Notes: a model not told the origin generated them from the sequence alone. 64,000 bases of DNA from Ananas comosus (GCF_001540865.1 NC_033638.1:4259502-4323501), one strand, 5' to 3'. Counted from the stretch's first letter, positions 1-12,285 are shown. Numbers and translations are program-made.

Positions 1-2366
1 CCCATATGGGTCATGCCGTGCTAGGCCGACGAGCTCGAACGCAGTGGCCCAGCAAGGCATGAAGAATCAGGCCGACACGGGAGCTATAGCATCAATGTCG
101 TGTCGGGCAAGATGGTCCACAAGACGTTCAGCCTGTTTTACATCCCTCCCCTCAGTCCAATAGAGGTGTAGGATACCACAGCCAGTGACGATAGTGGGGT
201 AGTCTTCATGCCTCTTGGAACCCACATGGATATATAAGGGGGCAAGCATAGGGCATATGTAAATGATCCTAACATGGGAGTACAAATTTTTGGTATTGGA
301 CACCTGTTAAAAGCAATTTCCTGGGAATAGAAACTTTTATAGGAAATATAGTAAAAGGCTAATGAAAAAGTGTCAATGTAATACCCTTTTAAACTTTGGG
401 CTCTTTGTGAAATTGAACTTGTTTGAGGGTTTATGTGCAAAAAAGGCTTAATTAGCTCTAGTAAATTCAGGATCTTACTCTCTCTGTTTCTCTTGCATAC
501 ACCACCCCGCCCCCAAGTCTCCTTCTCTCTCTCACTCTCTCTCACGCGCACGCGCGTTGGCTCTTTCTTTGTCTAGCGATGTTTTTGTTGTTCTTGGCCG
601 CCACCACACTCCTTAATCATCATCGAGCCCATTTGGTCCGTCATCAACAGCACTTTGTTTCCCATTGTTTTGTTCATTGCCTTTGAGAAGGTTTTCTATT
701 TCCTTCATCCTTTTCTCATTTGTCTATTCCTATAAGTTAATTTCTCCTTTATTATTCATCGGCATGTGAATCTTGCAGATATTCCTCTCTTGATGGGTTT
801 TAGATTTAAAATTGTTAAAACCTGAAATCTCGTGTTTATTTTGATCTAGAATCATTTGGAAATTGTGATTTTCTTAAATCTTGGTATAGCTATGAGATCC
901 AATTATAGAGTTTGTTTGTATTCTCCATGCATTCGGAATGCTTACCAGGTGTTCGACAAAATGCCTCAGGGAAGGCAAATGTAATTTTTAGTTCGACCTC
1001 ATCATATTACAATTAGTTAATATGTATGTTGGCATCTGAAAAATATATTTTCGAACACATTCATTTTAATCTTCCAAATCCTATTTATATCACATTATCT
1101 TTTTGAACAATACAGTTTATAGAAATCTTTCTTTGGGATTGAGAGTTGAGATCTTCAAGTTATTTTATTCTATCTTTTTCATGTACGATATTGGCTTGTT
1201 AGCAACTATTTTAAACTTGTTCTAACATTTTATGCAATCCTATTTTAAATTTGGCTTTTGATTGGACTATTAGCGTATTTTGGAGGTAAGTGATTGAACA
1301 CCTTAGTTTATTTTTAGTAAAACTATAGAAATACGTTACAACAACAAAATAATTTCTTTTTGTATAGTTCTTTCGAAATAAGTAATAAAGATGCTTACAT
1401 AGATTACAAATCAATGGAAATGAAGGATTTAAAAAAAAAAAAATTGACTACTGTGTAATTTCAAAACAAAATGTGTACTTTTGATATTTATGCTTAGTTG
1501 GTCATATTCAGTATTCGATAAATTGTCTTCCAATTATTGACAAGGAAAATAACATTAAAGTGGTGATGTCTCTTTGTATTTTGGTATAACTATGTTGGCC
1601 ACATCAAAATGAATTTTGTGATAGAAGCTAGCATCAATTTTATAATGCATCTCCGAGTGCAACTTTGACGCGCCTTCGAGCATTATTGCGCCTTATCAAT
1701 GCACCTTTTTAGTACTATTTTGATATACCTTCAAGTGCCTTTCCTTTGTGTTCGCATCCTTGGATGCCTCTCAAATGTGCTTTGGATTTTGCCAATAGAT
1801 CATTTATATAGTTAGTTGCCAAAGACTTGTGTTTTGAAAATTCAACTTTTTCAAAATAAATATATTTTAGTCAACACTCTATTTCTCTCCGTTCAATTTG
1901 TAAAATAGGTTTTGCTCAAAACACAATTTCTAAAATTAAGATTTTCAAAGTTTCTAGAAATCTAGTCACTACTATTGTATTTTCTCTACGCAAATTAATC
2001 CCTAAATATTTCGATTTTTTTTATCAGATGGTTTAATCCAACTAATGTGGTGAAGGTTACTTACCCAAGGTACTAAGTCCAACTAGATTGTCAGAAATGG
2101 GATCGAGTGAAAGCTAGATGCAGAGACCCTTATGTAAAATTTAATATTTTGACAGATAGCGCATGTTTGTTTAGTTTAGAATTGTTGTGATTTTTAGTGA
2201 GTTTAAATAATTGACTATTTGTAGAATCTTGAGTAGTGGATTATAGTTTTGTGGATAATTGACTTATTGAAGAGATTTATGGGTTGCCAATCTGTTAGGT
2301 GTTTAACTAGTTCTCGAGATAGGATGTTATTTCTCGATATCTATAGGTTTTGCTGCCTTGCATACT
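1..2366. other. AT-rich non-coding stretch
   Basis: No coding region could be supported here. The stretch is AT-rich apart from a CT-rich patch near 480-560. A short minus-strand reading frame at 67-303 is preceded by an acceptor-like TTAG near 274, but I do not recognise the peptide and it has no visible partner exon. No terminal repeats were identified. Confidence 0.4.
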
Positions 2367-3250
2367 ATGTTGCACAGATACAGATACGGGGATACGGATA
2401 CGACACGATACGGATACGGTGATACGGCAATTTCTAAAACTTCTAGGATACGATACGCGGGATATACTTAAATAAAATATTATTTTAAATATATTTAAAT
2501 GTATGTTGATTATATGTAATGATATATTGAGAACAATTAGAATATCTAGACTATATTAAGGAATATATTCTAATATGCATTAACTTGTATAATTATTCTA
2601 CATATGTTCATAAAAAAATATAATCAATCATATAAAATAATAATTCAAAAAGTATCAAACCAACTATCATTCAACTTGATCAAATGATAACAATAAATAT
2701 ATAGTCGCACAAACTAGATAATTAGCCATTCAATATATATGTCTGATTTGTTAGTTCTATTATGAAAATAGTAATAAAAAAATATGCTAACAATTTAATA
2801 GAGAAGGAAAAAAAAATCATATTTTCTATAGCCTTTGTTGCTTGATACTAGGTTGACAAATTAGATGGAAGAGAGTAAATACGGTGTGAAGATAGAACAA
2901 GAGAGAGCGCCTTCTACCATTCAAGAATAAAAAGATAGATGAAATGACAAATTAAACAGATATTGGTGTTTTTCTCACTCTTTTCCTTCTTTCCAATAGG
3001 TTTGGACGTGAGTTTTTAAAAAAAATTTAAGTTTCAATCATTTTAGACCAAAAAAGAACCTGGCCGTGTCCGCCCCTTATCCCCCCCGTATCTCTCACGT
3101 ATCCGAGCCGTATCCGATATTTTCTTATTTTTTAAAAATGCCGGATACTTCATTCCCGTATCGGACACGTATCGGGCGCGTATCGGGGGCGTATCGGTAT
3201 CCGATACGTATCCGATACGGATACGGCATGAAATTTGAAGTATCCGTGCT
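2367..3250. mobile_element. Non-autonomous element with GATACGG repeat arrays at both ends
   Basis: Both ends carry dense variants of the word GATACGG/CCGTATC: 2375-2460 in one orientation, and 3060-3245 where both orientations occur. They flank about 600 bp of AT-rich, non-coding DNA. The outermost sequences form a short inverted repeat, CACAGATAC on the left and GTATCCGTG on the right. I found no clean target-site duplication, so the exact ends are uncertain. The layout resembles hAT or Mutator-like MITEs, whose subterminal repeats bind transposase; that parallel is inference. Short reading frames inside are translations of the repeat. Confidence 0.55.
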
Positions 3251-4256
3251 TCATAGCTTGCATATTTGTGTTTACTTAATTGCTAGTATGCGGCATCTAT
3301 TACATCTTAGGGTTGGGCCATGGCATATAACAAGTGGCACAAAGCGAATATGCAGTGTCTCCAACTAGTGAAACAACAGAATATGTTAAGCTACAAAATT
3401 TTCTAAACAGAGCCACTAATATTTGTGAAAAAGCGGTTAACAATAGCAAACCATTTTATTTGATCATGTGTGCATTATTTCAACTTACATTTAGAAAGCA
3501 CAACAAAGAACCAGCAAGTGAACCCCCAACAGCCAAAAGGGCTAAGAAGCGAAAATCAAAAATAACCTGCTCAATAAGAAAAGAGAAGACATTAGGATAT
3601 AATATACATATGGAGATTTGACAAATACAACCTAAATTAGTATGATATATCATATATGAATGAGTGAATAAGGAGGAAAAAGAAAGCTGAGTGCCACAAG
3701 TTCTATTGAAATCATCCATGGTAATACAAGAAAGTCCCATAACACTTACAGCTTATTAGCTAATCCTTAATAACTCATAAAGTCCCAGAAATTAGGTCAT
3801 CATCAGCGCAAGTCTGGAAATTTAATGTTCAAAGGAAATACTTTATATAATCCACTTTTAGCCAATTTTTACTTTAGGAACCAATTGCCCTTTCAGCTGA
3901 AAGCAGAAATAGGTTTTAGAGTTTTAGCCGGTCCCAAAGAGAATTGGTTCTACTTCACAACAAGCAAATAAGATTTTAAGGCTGAAAATCAGAAGCTCCA
4001 GTTTGGAGATTCTAATTTTTACATGGCCGGAATCAACTGAGGATTTAAGTTGGAAATTTCAAATCCCCTGAATATCTAAAGAAAATTAAATATATCTTGG
4101 AGACCTTAGAGATGAACTAACATGTGAGAAACAAAAATTATAAGGATTTTGCATAAATTGGCTTTACTTTTGATGGGATAGTTTTGTGACTTTCCAACAT
4201 TAGGATAATTTTCATTTCCCAGCCACCGTCCACAAATAACATAAGAATCATATTGA
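3251..4256. other. AT-rich stretch without recognised genes
   Basis: Apart from short open frames with no family resemblance, nothing is identifiable. It ends where the left LTR of the gypsy element begins. Confidence 0.4.
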
Positions 4257-5203
4257 TGCAAACGAAGGGTTGCAAAATTTGAATTTTTAACTTGGTTTTG
4301 CTTATTGCTATTCCTTGAATAAACTAGGCTCAATTTATCGATTGTGGAGAACTTTACTAAAATTAAAGTAAGGAAGCAAGAAAATTTCAGCAAGACAAAA
4401 AATTAAAATCGAATTTAAGCAATACTAAGATGGTGATAAACCTTCAATATATAAGATAATAGCGACCAATTGAAAATACATATAATAGTTCTAAATAAAA
4501 AGGTAAGTTCGGTTTTATTGAACTTTAAAATTCTTAGATTTGGTTGTTTCAATAAAGATGGTTGGTAATGGTGGAAAGCTAGGGATAATGGGATATCATA
4601 AGATGAGGGAGAAGGTAAGATACAAGTGATTGCAGGAAATCCACGATCAACGAGGAGGATGGCAAACCACGAGTAAAACTTTGGCAAGAGGAAAGAAGAG
4701 GAAGCAAGAACCTAGAAGAACAAAAAGGGTAAGAGCAGAAGTCGATCTCGCCGCGAGGAAGAAACGACAACAATCAAGTTGAGGAAGAGACAATCTTAGT
4801 GTGAGGAAGAAGCGTCGACAATCACACCAGAAAGAAGATACACCACGGCAAGAATAAAGAACAAACGTAGGAATTTCTACTCGTCAAATTTGCTTTCTAA
4901 AGCATCAAAAACTGGGCATTTATAATGTCAAGAGCCATTCCTATAATAAATTCCTTGTCTCTCCATCTTCAGCACAACATAGTCTTCCAAGGATCCTCCA
5001 AAAAAAAGTAGCAAAGAAGATGAGGAGATTTAGAAAGCCAAAAGGTCTTTTGGGTTTTGGGTTTTGGGTTTATTTTTACTGGAGAAAAGGATTTTGGGTA
5101 TGCCAGCCCAACTAAAACTAAATGATTTAAGCCCGAATTAGACACGAACTCACAAAATAAAAGAAAATTACAGTCAAAAATAAAAAGAGTTTTATTTTTG
5201 CAT
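4257..5203 (-). repeat. 3' LTR of the gypsy element
   Basis: Aligns by eye along its length with 11346-12285; for example both share GGGTTGCAAAATTTGAATTT and the block around GGTGATAAACCTTC. Read on the minus strand it starts TGCAAAAA and ends GGTTTGCA-like, giving TG...CA termini. The purine-rich strand beside it (5204-5222) fits a polypurine tract. The many substitutions and small indels between the two LTRs indicate an old insertion. Confidence 0.8.
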
Positions 5204-5317
5204 TAGTTCTCCCCAAGTAGGAGAAATCTCAACCCCTTCGAGATGGTATATTGATAGCTCTGATATAATCCTCTCGAAGTCAACGCAACTCTGCCTTAGA
5301 AATGCAGCTGCTATCAA

Positions 5318-6039
5318 TCAATGGACATCGACACAAGCGTACCAAGTATCGATGATGGGTACCACAGGGCGTCGGCACGTCGCAGACTCGCACACATCCA
5401 AAATATCCTCCACCCTATCTAATGACATTTCAGTGTCAGTGCGAGATATCAAGCCATCAATATCAAATAGTAGAGGGGGCCTCTCCATGGTACTTATACA
5501 GCTTACTAACATTGAAGATCGGGGATGTCGAGACTTCCGAGGTAGATCAACTAGATATGCATTTGCCCCCAGCTTCTTCAAAATTTTGAATGGCCCGTAC
5601 TTCTCTTGCTTAACTTAGCCTTTAGTCGGGAACTTCTCTTTCCTAGAATAGATTAAGACATTATCTCCTTTATTAAAAGTCATGCCCCAACGATGTTGAT
5701 CCGCCGACTCCTTATACTTGATAGTAGAATCCCACAACCTCTGGCTAACCTGTTGTTGCACCTCATGAATCTATTGTAGGTGAAGTTCTCCATCTACACT
5801 AACTCTATCAAGGTAAGGTATGGGTGCTCAGTCAGGGAGGTGGGCTATAGGACAATCATATAAAGCTTCAAAAGGAGATTTCCGGAGTTCAGTTTATGTA
5901 ACTGTTATAAGAAAATTCAGCTTATGGTATGATTAAATCCACTGTGTTGGTTTTCTCCAGCCAAACATCCTAAGAAATTACCCAAAGATCAATTTACTAG
6001 TTTCATTTGCCTATCAGTTTGTGGATGGTATGGGGCTAC
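5318..6039 (-). pseudogene. gypsy integrase C-terminal region (broken)
   Basis: Minus-strand translation gives an integrase end with an AYHPQTDGQ-like motif (YHPQTDRQ near 6030) and, closer to the 3' LTR, KYGPFKILKKLGANAYLVDLP-type sequence near 5600-5530, a hallmark of gypsy pol just after the integrase core. Several in-frame stops and frame changes separate the pieces. The MITE at 6040-6373 interrupts it upstream. No chromodomain was confirmed. Confidence 0.7.
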
Positions 6040-6373
6040 CGAACGATTTAAGTGTCGTGGCACGGGGTAGTGCCAGAAACTTGCCGGCACGGTGCGTGCC
6101 AAGTAGCGCCGATGCGTGCCGGTCAAAAAAAATTCTTGTGTGGCGACACATAATAGCATGAAATATTTATTTTCTTTAGCAACAAAATATTCTAACTATT
6201 TATTATGTCTTTTATCACATCTTTTGAACTTTATTAAGGAAATTACTTACTAATTTAAAGAATAGAGGGTTTTGAGCTGTGCCATTGGTACGGGGTCTGT
6301 ATCTTGCCGGTATCTTGTTGGTACGGTACGACACGGTGAATACGGCCCGTGCCGACGGGCACTTAAAATCTTG
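6040..6373 (+). mobile_element. hAT-type MITE, GTGCCG family, copy 1
   Basis: A 334 bp element flanked by the exact 8-bp duplication GGGGCTAC (6032-6039 and 6374-6381). The right end is TTAAAATCTTG and the left end a decayed form of CAAGGATTTAAG. Both subterminal regions are rich in GTGCCG/CGGCAC palindromes around an AT-rich core shared with the copies at 10621, 25027 and 43556. It sits in the integrase region of the gypsy element, so it is younger than that element. It has no coding capacity. Confidence 0.88.
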
Positions 6374-6431
6374 GGGGCTACTGAAATTCAATTTGCTTCC
6401 TACTTTTAACATTAAAGTTCCCTAAAATGAC

Positions 6432-6660
6432 CTACAAATTTTGTGTTTCTATCAAATTAATTGATTTAGGAACACGTAAACGCACAATTTCAATGAGAAA
6501 CGATTTTGTCAATGCATCAGAAGTTTTCTTGAAAGAAATACAATGAGCCAGTTTTGTAAAACAATCAACAACAACAAAAACTGAATCAACTTGGCATGCA
6601 ATCTTGGGTAAGCCTAGGACAAAGTCCATGGTAATATCTTTCTAGGGAATAGTGGGAATA
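6432..6660 (-). pseudogene. gypsy integrase catalytic core (fragment)
   Basis: The minus-strand frame reads MDFVLGLP, then DSVFVVVDCFTKLAHCISFKKTSDA, which matches the integrase core around the first and second catalytic acidic residues in Ty3/gypsy proteins. Just upstream, IPTIP-stop-KDITMD has a stop where the family has Trp. The N-terminal zinc-binding region is missing because of the inserted LTR or a deletion. Confidence 0.75.
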
Positions 6661-6689
6661 GGAAAGGAATAGTAGGAATGGGAAGGGCA

Positions 6690-8047
6690 GAAGGGCAATA
6701 GCCAGTATTTTAAGTTTGTCCTTTAAATGACCACAAGCCAGCACTCCGGAGTTGGCCCACGCGACAGTTTGCTCGCCCGTGCGGAATTGGGTGCCGAAAT
6801 GGATTGCCGTGGGGAGTGTATACTACCATGGGGCCATTAAGCGCAGCGCAAGCCGAACTACCTTGTGTAGGTTCCTATGAATTGAATAAAGATACTAAAT
6901 GGTATTGATATAATGGTCACTAGTAGATAGTGTACATTTACAGTATGACATGACGTGTTTACTTATGTAAAGTAATTACTTTACCAGTTGCCAAATAGTT
7001 GTTGCCTTTGGGATTATAGTTGCATGATAATTATTTATTATCATCGTTATTTCCATCATGTAGTAGTTGTACTCAAGGAAAACAGTGCCGCCCCGTGCCG
7101 TGCGGCACGGGGCGTGCCGTGACAGGGGGGGTCTCGGACCCCCCCCCATGCCGCTCGAGACATAGCGGCACGGGTGCATGTGCCGCGGCACAGTGCCGCC
7201 CCGTGCCAACTTTTTTTTTTGTTTTTTTTTTCGCTTTTGTTTTTTTNTGATGAGTATAATAAGGTATATATAGGAAATATAAATAATTATTTATTTAAAT
7301 CTTTCAAAATAACATTATAAGAGTTTATTGGAATCAAAAAAACTGAAAAAAATCCGTGCCAAAGCGTACCAGTAGGAGGCCGTGCGTATCTGTCGGCACG
7401 CAAGCGTGCCACGTGTCGGCACGCAAGCATGCCCGTGCCTTACCGTGCCAGGCCCGTAACGGCACGCCCCCGTGCCACGGCACTTTAAACCTTGGTTGTA
7501 CTTACTTTCTTCTTTACTCATTATGAACCTAGTGGTATAATTCGCTGAGATCGGCGGCTTACCCACTGGGAACTATTGTTTAATAGTTCTCACGCCCTCT
7601 TTGTTGTTGCTTTTACAGAGCCATCCACTGCGGGAAAGGCTAGGGATCGCGGCAAGGGAGTCGCGTCTAGCTAGACATAGCTTGCAGTCCCACTAGGTGA
7701 TCACCTCGCTGCTTCGAGTTTGTTGACGAGAGTAATGTGTACCCCTGTATAGAGAGACTACCACTTGTATATAGAACTGTTCAGTGATTTTGGGTTGTAC
7801 ATATGTTGTTAGAGCGTTGTACTTTACAGTCTTATGTTTTTACTTTCTGTTGTTTTTAGTGGACTTTTGTACTACTTATTCTCTAGCTGTTAGTACTTTG
7901 GTATATTCTATGCTCTGATACCATGTTAGACCCTTTGGTTGATTGTTATTTCTCTAACATGGTTTTGATAGACGCTTTGTATACTGTAGGTATATGGCGG
8001 ATCTGTGCATGTATCGGGTATGCTTCCGCTGATACCCGGGCGTGACA
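6690..8047 (+). mobile_element. LTR fragment of the TGTCACGCC family inside the gypsy element
   Basis: The right end is GGGCGTGACA at 8047, the same terminus as the solo LTR ending at 40174. The part at about 7520-7700 (CCACTGGGAACTATTG, AGTTCTCACGCCC, ACAGAGCC, GGATCGCGG) is the reverse complement of 60570-60715 in the solo LTR at 60245-62835. It interrupts the gypsy pol exactly between RNase H and integrase. The left boundary is not resolved (about 6670-6730) and no target duplication was found, so it may be truncated. It contains the MITE at 7074-7494. Confidence 0.65.
7074..7494 (-). mobile_element. hAT-type MITE, GTGCCG family, copy 2 (long variant)
   Basis: 421 bp with the exact 8-bp duplication GTTGTACT at 7066-7073 and 7495-7502, and terminal repeats CAAGG...CCTTG. 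Subterminal GTGCCG arrays are longer than in other copies, and one side has runs of G and C. One undetermined base is at 7247. It lies within the LTR fragment that itself lies in the gypsy element, giving three levels of nesting. Confidence 0.88.
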
Positions 8048-9070
8048 GTAGGGTCGCCAATGTCTCAAAGCCTGCACAATCGCATAGAATTTTAAGAACA
8101 TAAGCGGAGTAAGGGGTTCATCGATCGTTCCATTTTTCACTAAAGAAGGCTACAAGACATTTTTCTTGAGATAGTATGCCTTCATTTCCGATATGTAAGT
8201 CATCACAATCAACCTCAAACACCGTTTTAGAAGTATGGCAAGGAGCTTTTGTAAGTTTGTTCTTAACCAATTGAAAACTTTTCTCAACTTCAAGCATCCA
8301 ACAAAATTTATCCCCTTTTAAGCAATCAGTTATTGGTTCAATTAATGAACCGAAATTTCAAGTAAAACGCTGATAAAAAGGCGCAAGTCCATGAAAACTT
8401 CGGATTTCAGTTTGGTCTTTGGGTTGGCCAACTCTGAATTGCTTCCATCTTGACAGGATCTACCTTAATTCTCTTGTGGCCACCACATATCCTAAGAAGG
8501 TAAGGGTATCGATCAAAAAAGTACACTTCTTAAGATTCAGAGATAAGTGATTATCTCTTAAAGTTTGAAGCACTTGTCTTAAATGATCTAAATGAATCTC
8601 AAGACTTGTGCTATAAATCAAAATGTCGTCGAAGTAAACTACGACAAACTTCCAAATGAATGCAAGACTTGGTTCATGGTGCACATGAAGGTACTCAAGA
8701 CATTGGATAACCAAAGAGCATAACCGGCCACTCTTTTTATCCTTTTGTCATTTAAATGATTTATTCCATTCATCTCTAAGTCGCATACGGATTTGATTAT
8801 ATCCGCTCTTCAAGTTGATCTTAGAGAATATCTACACCCCTCCTAACATGTCAAGCATAACATCAAGTCTAAGGATGGGAAACCTATACTCGACGATGAT
8901 TTTGTTATTGCTCGACTATCAACACACATTCGTCACATCCCATCCTTTTATTGGTGTAAGGAGGACAGGCACCACAACAGGGCTCATACTCTCTCTAATG
9001 TACCCTTTATTCAGAAGTTCAAAGACCTGCTTATATAACTTTTCATGTTCAGTAGGACTCATCTTCTAAT
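8048..9070 (-). pseudogene. gypsy reverse transcriptase and RNase H (broken)
   Basis: From 9070 downwards the minus strand gives [18 protein letters not shown], then GYIRESMSP, a decayed YRFPI...LDVMLDML, then KINLKSGYNQIRMR and finally the catalytic VVVYFDDILIYS near 8640-8600. RNase H follows: DPVKMEAIQSWPT, VDCDxxxxG-like and IVQALRHW near 8060. At least ten stops and several frameshifts were seen. The homology stops abruptly at 8047, where the inserted LTR begins. Confidence 0.85.
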
Positions 9071-10612
9071 GAGCTAGGTGTGGACTATTAGCACCTGGCA
9101 CAAGATTAATGGAGTGTTGGATGTCTCTCATAGGTAGAAGGCCATCAAGAAGTTACCTCAGGTATGATGTCAAAAAATTCATTAAGAAATGCCTAAACAA
9201 CTTAAGAACTTTAGTGTTCTCAATAGTTTCTTTTGCTAAAAGGATATATATTACTGGAGACTTTGCTGGAGTTTTAGAGAATTGGCAAAACCATCATTTT
9301 CTCTTCATCAATAGAGGGTTTCTTCTGAAAATATTCCGGTTTAGACTTTGGCTGGGGTAAGTAATTTAGGGGAATCAATCTAACTTTCTTCTTTTCCTTT
9401 GCGATTATGTAAGTGTTCTCCTTCCATCATATATGCTACAATCAAATTGCCAATGTTTGCCTAACAATAGGTGACTCACATCCGTGGGCACTACATCGCA
9501 CCAAACCTTATCAATATAAATCTCCCCAATAGAAAATTCAACAAGACATCGCTCTATTAGCAGATATTCATTCCTATCATTAAACCAACCTATTTTGGAG
9601 GATTGTGAAAGTTTTCAGTTTGAGTTTATCAACCATCTTTCTAGAAACAAAGTTTTCAATACTCCCACTATTAATGACAATAGAGCAAAACTTAACCCCC
9701 CTTCACTATCGACTATTCTAAAAAAGGCTACAATGCTTCCAATTATCCTGACTAGACTTTAGCCTGATAGGACCGGATGGATCATGAGATTTGTTTCAGT
9801 CGCATCAGGAGACTCATCAGGAATCTCATCTATATCTTCTTGTTCTATAGTTTCTTCTCCATTTTCATTCTCTTCCTGATTTTCTATTAGATTGGCTCTA
9901 GAATCAAATTTTCTCAAAGGACAATCAAATGATTCGTGTCCTGGTTTGTTACATTTGTAACATATGATGCTAGTATCAGCGGGTTTAGCACCTAAAATTC
10001 ATTTATCCTTAAGGTCTCGAATTGGTTTTGAAGAAGTTTGACTATCATTCTTTGGGATAGACTTGGCTCTATGGTGTTTTTTCCACTCGCACTTTCCTCA
10101 CATCAGGCTTGTCTTTTAAGTTTGTTCTCAGCCTTAGGTGCATGACTGTAGGCTATGTCGACCCTATAGAAAGTTAAAAGGGTTTAATTTGTCGTGGGTT
10201 GGGTGCGAAGACCGACTAGATAGCATTATAGCAAGGTATCCATTGTTCTTCGTCCTCTTTAAGTTTATTACGAGCTTGAAGAGCGTAAACTTCTTCAGTA
10301 TATTCTTGTATTGACTTAGACCCTTGCTTAACATTGTGAAATTTTTGGAAAATGGTTTGTTTGACAGAAATTACTCAATAAAAATTTTCCTCTAAGTTTT
10401 CTTTGATTCTTTCTCACGAGTTAATATTTTCCTTATCTTTTCTAACCCTATCATTTTGGATTTGTTAAGACATGACCTTAAACTTAAGGAAGACAAATTT
10501 AACTTTCTTGTCTCCGGATATTTCTTTTCATTCAAAAAACTATTGTATTTTGGCTAAGCAGTCCACAAATTCTTCAAGTTGTAATTTACCCTGGAACTCG
10601 CTCCACTTTAAT
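9071..10612 (-). pseudogene. gypsy gag/protease region with CCHC zinc knuckle
   Basis: On the minus strand at about 9966-9922 the frame reads CYKCNKPGHESFDC, a perfect C-x2-C-x4-H-x4-C nucleocapsid zinc knuckle, followed by an acidic Glu-rich stretch. Sequence upstream of it (10.0-10.6 kb) is decayed gag. The protease should lie at 9.1-9.7 kb but I could not confirm a D(S/T)G motif. Confidence 0.65.
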
Positions 10613-10620
10613 GCCCGAAT

Positions 10621-10968
10621 GAAGGATTTAAGTGCCGTGGCACGGAGTCATGCTGGAAACTTGCCGACACGGTACGGTACGGCACGGTGCGTGCCGAACA
10701 GTGCCGATGCGTGCCGATCAAAAAAATTCTTCTGTACCGACACACAATAGCATAAAATATTTATTTTCTTTACCAACAAAATATTCTAACTATTTATTAT
10801 ATCTTTTTATCACATCTTTTGAACTTTATTGAGAAAACTACTTACTAATTTAAAGAATAGAGGGTTTTAAGTTGTGCCATCAACACAGAGTCTGTATCGT
10901 GTCGGTATCTTGTTGGCACAGTACGGCACGGTGGATACGGCCCGCGCCGACGGGCACTTAAAACCTTG
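10621..10968 (+). mobile_element. hAT-type MITE, GTGCCG family, copy 3
   Basis: 348 bp, flanked by GCCCGAAT (10613-10620) and GCCCCAAT (10969-10976), an 8-bp duplication with one mismatch. Left end GAAGGATTTAAGTGCC, right end GGGCACTTAAAACCTTG. The AT core is nearly identical to that at 6130-6280. It is inserted in the gag region of the gypsy element. Confidence 0.85.
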
Positions 10969-11328
10969 GCCCCAATCCTATTGTGACACATTTCCTTGGT
11001 TTTGAAAAAAGGTTGTTAAAATCAGCGCCACTTTCAGAATCTTTTTCGCCTGCATTTTGTTATTTGCATAGTTAAGATTTCTAACAGTTGTTGAATGTAA
11101 CTCATTTGATTTTGTATGTTTCTCATAGAATCTTATTATCTCTCAAATGCTCCTCTCAAATTATGAGGGTTTTCACTATTGTTTGTCATTACTAAATGAT
11201 TCCAAGTTGATCAATGAAGTGATGTTGTTTTTTAAAATATTTTGGCCCAAAAAGAAGACTAAGAAAGATAAACTTCAGCACCTAAAAAATTGTTCAGATC
11301 AAAACAAGTGTTCCCACAGAAGGAGCTT

Positions 11329-11340
11329 GCTCTGATACCA
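11329..11340 (-). other. Primer-binding site, initiator tRNA-Met type
   Basis: The minus strand reads TGGTATCAGAGC, complementary to the 3' end of plant initiator tRNA-Met and a common primer site of plant LTR retrotransposons. It lies five bases inside the 5' LTR, which fixes the orientation of the element. Confidence 0.85.
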
Positions 11341-11345
11341 ATAGA

Positions 11346-12285
11346 TGCAAACCAAGGGTTGCAAAATTTGAATTTTTAACTTGGTTTTGTTGCTGGTATT
11401 CCTTGAAATTAACTAAGCACAATTTGTTGATTATCAAGAACTTTACTAAAATTAAAGGAAGCAAGAAAATTTCAGTATGGCAAAATTAAAATCAAATTGA
11501 AGCAATGCTATGATGGTGATAAACCTTCGATAGATGAGATAATAACGACCAATTGAAAATAAATATAATAGTTACAAATAAAAAGGTGAGTTCGGTTATC
11601 TCAGACTTAAAATGTTTAGATTTGGTTGTTTCGGTAAAGATGATTGGTAATGGTGGAAGGTTTGATTGGAAGGGATAACGGGATACCAGGAGGGATGAAG
11701 GTAAGATACAAGAAGTACACCGATCACACGACTGCAGGAAATCCACGATCGACGAGGAGGGCGGCACACTAGGGTAGAACTCCGGCACCGAGAAAGAAGA
11801 GGAGGAGGCAGGGACCCTAAGAGGAGGGGTAGGCACAAAGTCGATCTCGCCACGAGGAAGAAGCAACAACGATCAAGTTGTAAAAAAAAGACGATCTTGG
11901 CCTAGGGAAGAAACGTCGACGATCACACCAAGAAGAAAAATCACCACAGCAAGGACAGAGAACAAGAGTACGAATTTCTATTCATCAAATCTGCTCTCTA
12001 AAGCAACAATAACCGGATATTTATAGTGTCAAGAGCCATCCCTGTAATAAATTCACTGTCCCTTCATCTTCAACACAACACACTTTTCCAAGATCGTCCA
12101 AAGAAAGTGGCACAGAAGACGAGGCAATTCTAAGAAGCCAAAAGTTCTTTTCGAGTTGGGGTTAACCGAACCAACTAAAACTAAATGATTGAAGCCCGAA
12201 TCAGACACGAGAACTCACAAAATTTAAAAAAAAAAAAAAAAAAAAAACTTACATTAAAAAAAAAAAAAAAATTCTATTTGCTGCA
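11346..12285 (-). repeat. 5' LTR of the gypsy element
   Basis: Direct-repeat partner of 4257-5203. It starts TGCAGCAAATAG on the minus strand and ends GGTTTGCA. It differs from its partner by substitutions, indels and two poly(A) runs near 12226-12271. The U3 part should face the orphan exon at 12842-13153. Confidence 0.8.

Larger units (their letters stand above)
4257..12285 (-). mobile_element. Degenerate Ty3/gypsy LTR retrotransposon, with nested insertions
   Basis: Two direct repeats of about 0.94 kb bound the element (11346-12285 is the 5' LTR and 4257-5203 the 3' LTR on the minus strand). A primer-binding site for initiator tRNA-Met lies just inside the 5' LTR and a GGGGAGAA-type purine tract just inside the 3' LTR. 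The internal order on the minus strand is gag zinc knuckle (about 9.94 kb), reverse transcriptase (9.07-8.46 kb), RNase H (8.45-8.05 kb), integrase core (6.66-6.43 kb) and integrase C-terminus (6.04-5.32 kb). RT before integrase defines Ty3/gypsy. Every domain has stops or frameshifts, so it is dead. Another LTR splits RNase H from integrase, and three hAT MITEs sit in the element. I saw no perfect 5-bp target duplication. Confidence 0.85.

Noticed and set aside
67..303. Minus-strand frame with an acceptor-like TTAG, considered as an exon of the orphan gene at 13 kb
   Set aside because: No family recognised, no joint that could be verified, and 12.5 kb of transposon DNA between.
7900..7930. 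GCTCTGATACCATG at about 7912 considered as a second primer-binding site
   Set aside because: It is inside the LTR fragment, not just inside an LTR edge, so it cannot prime that element.
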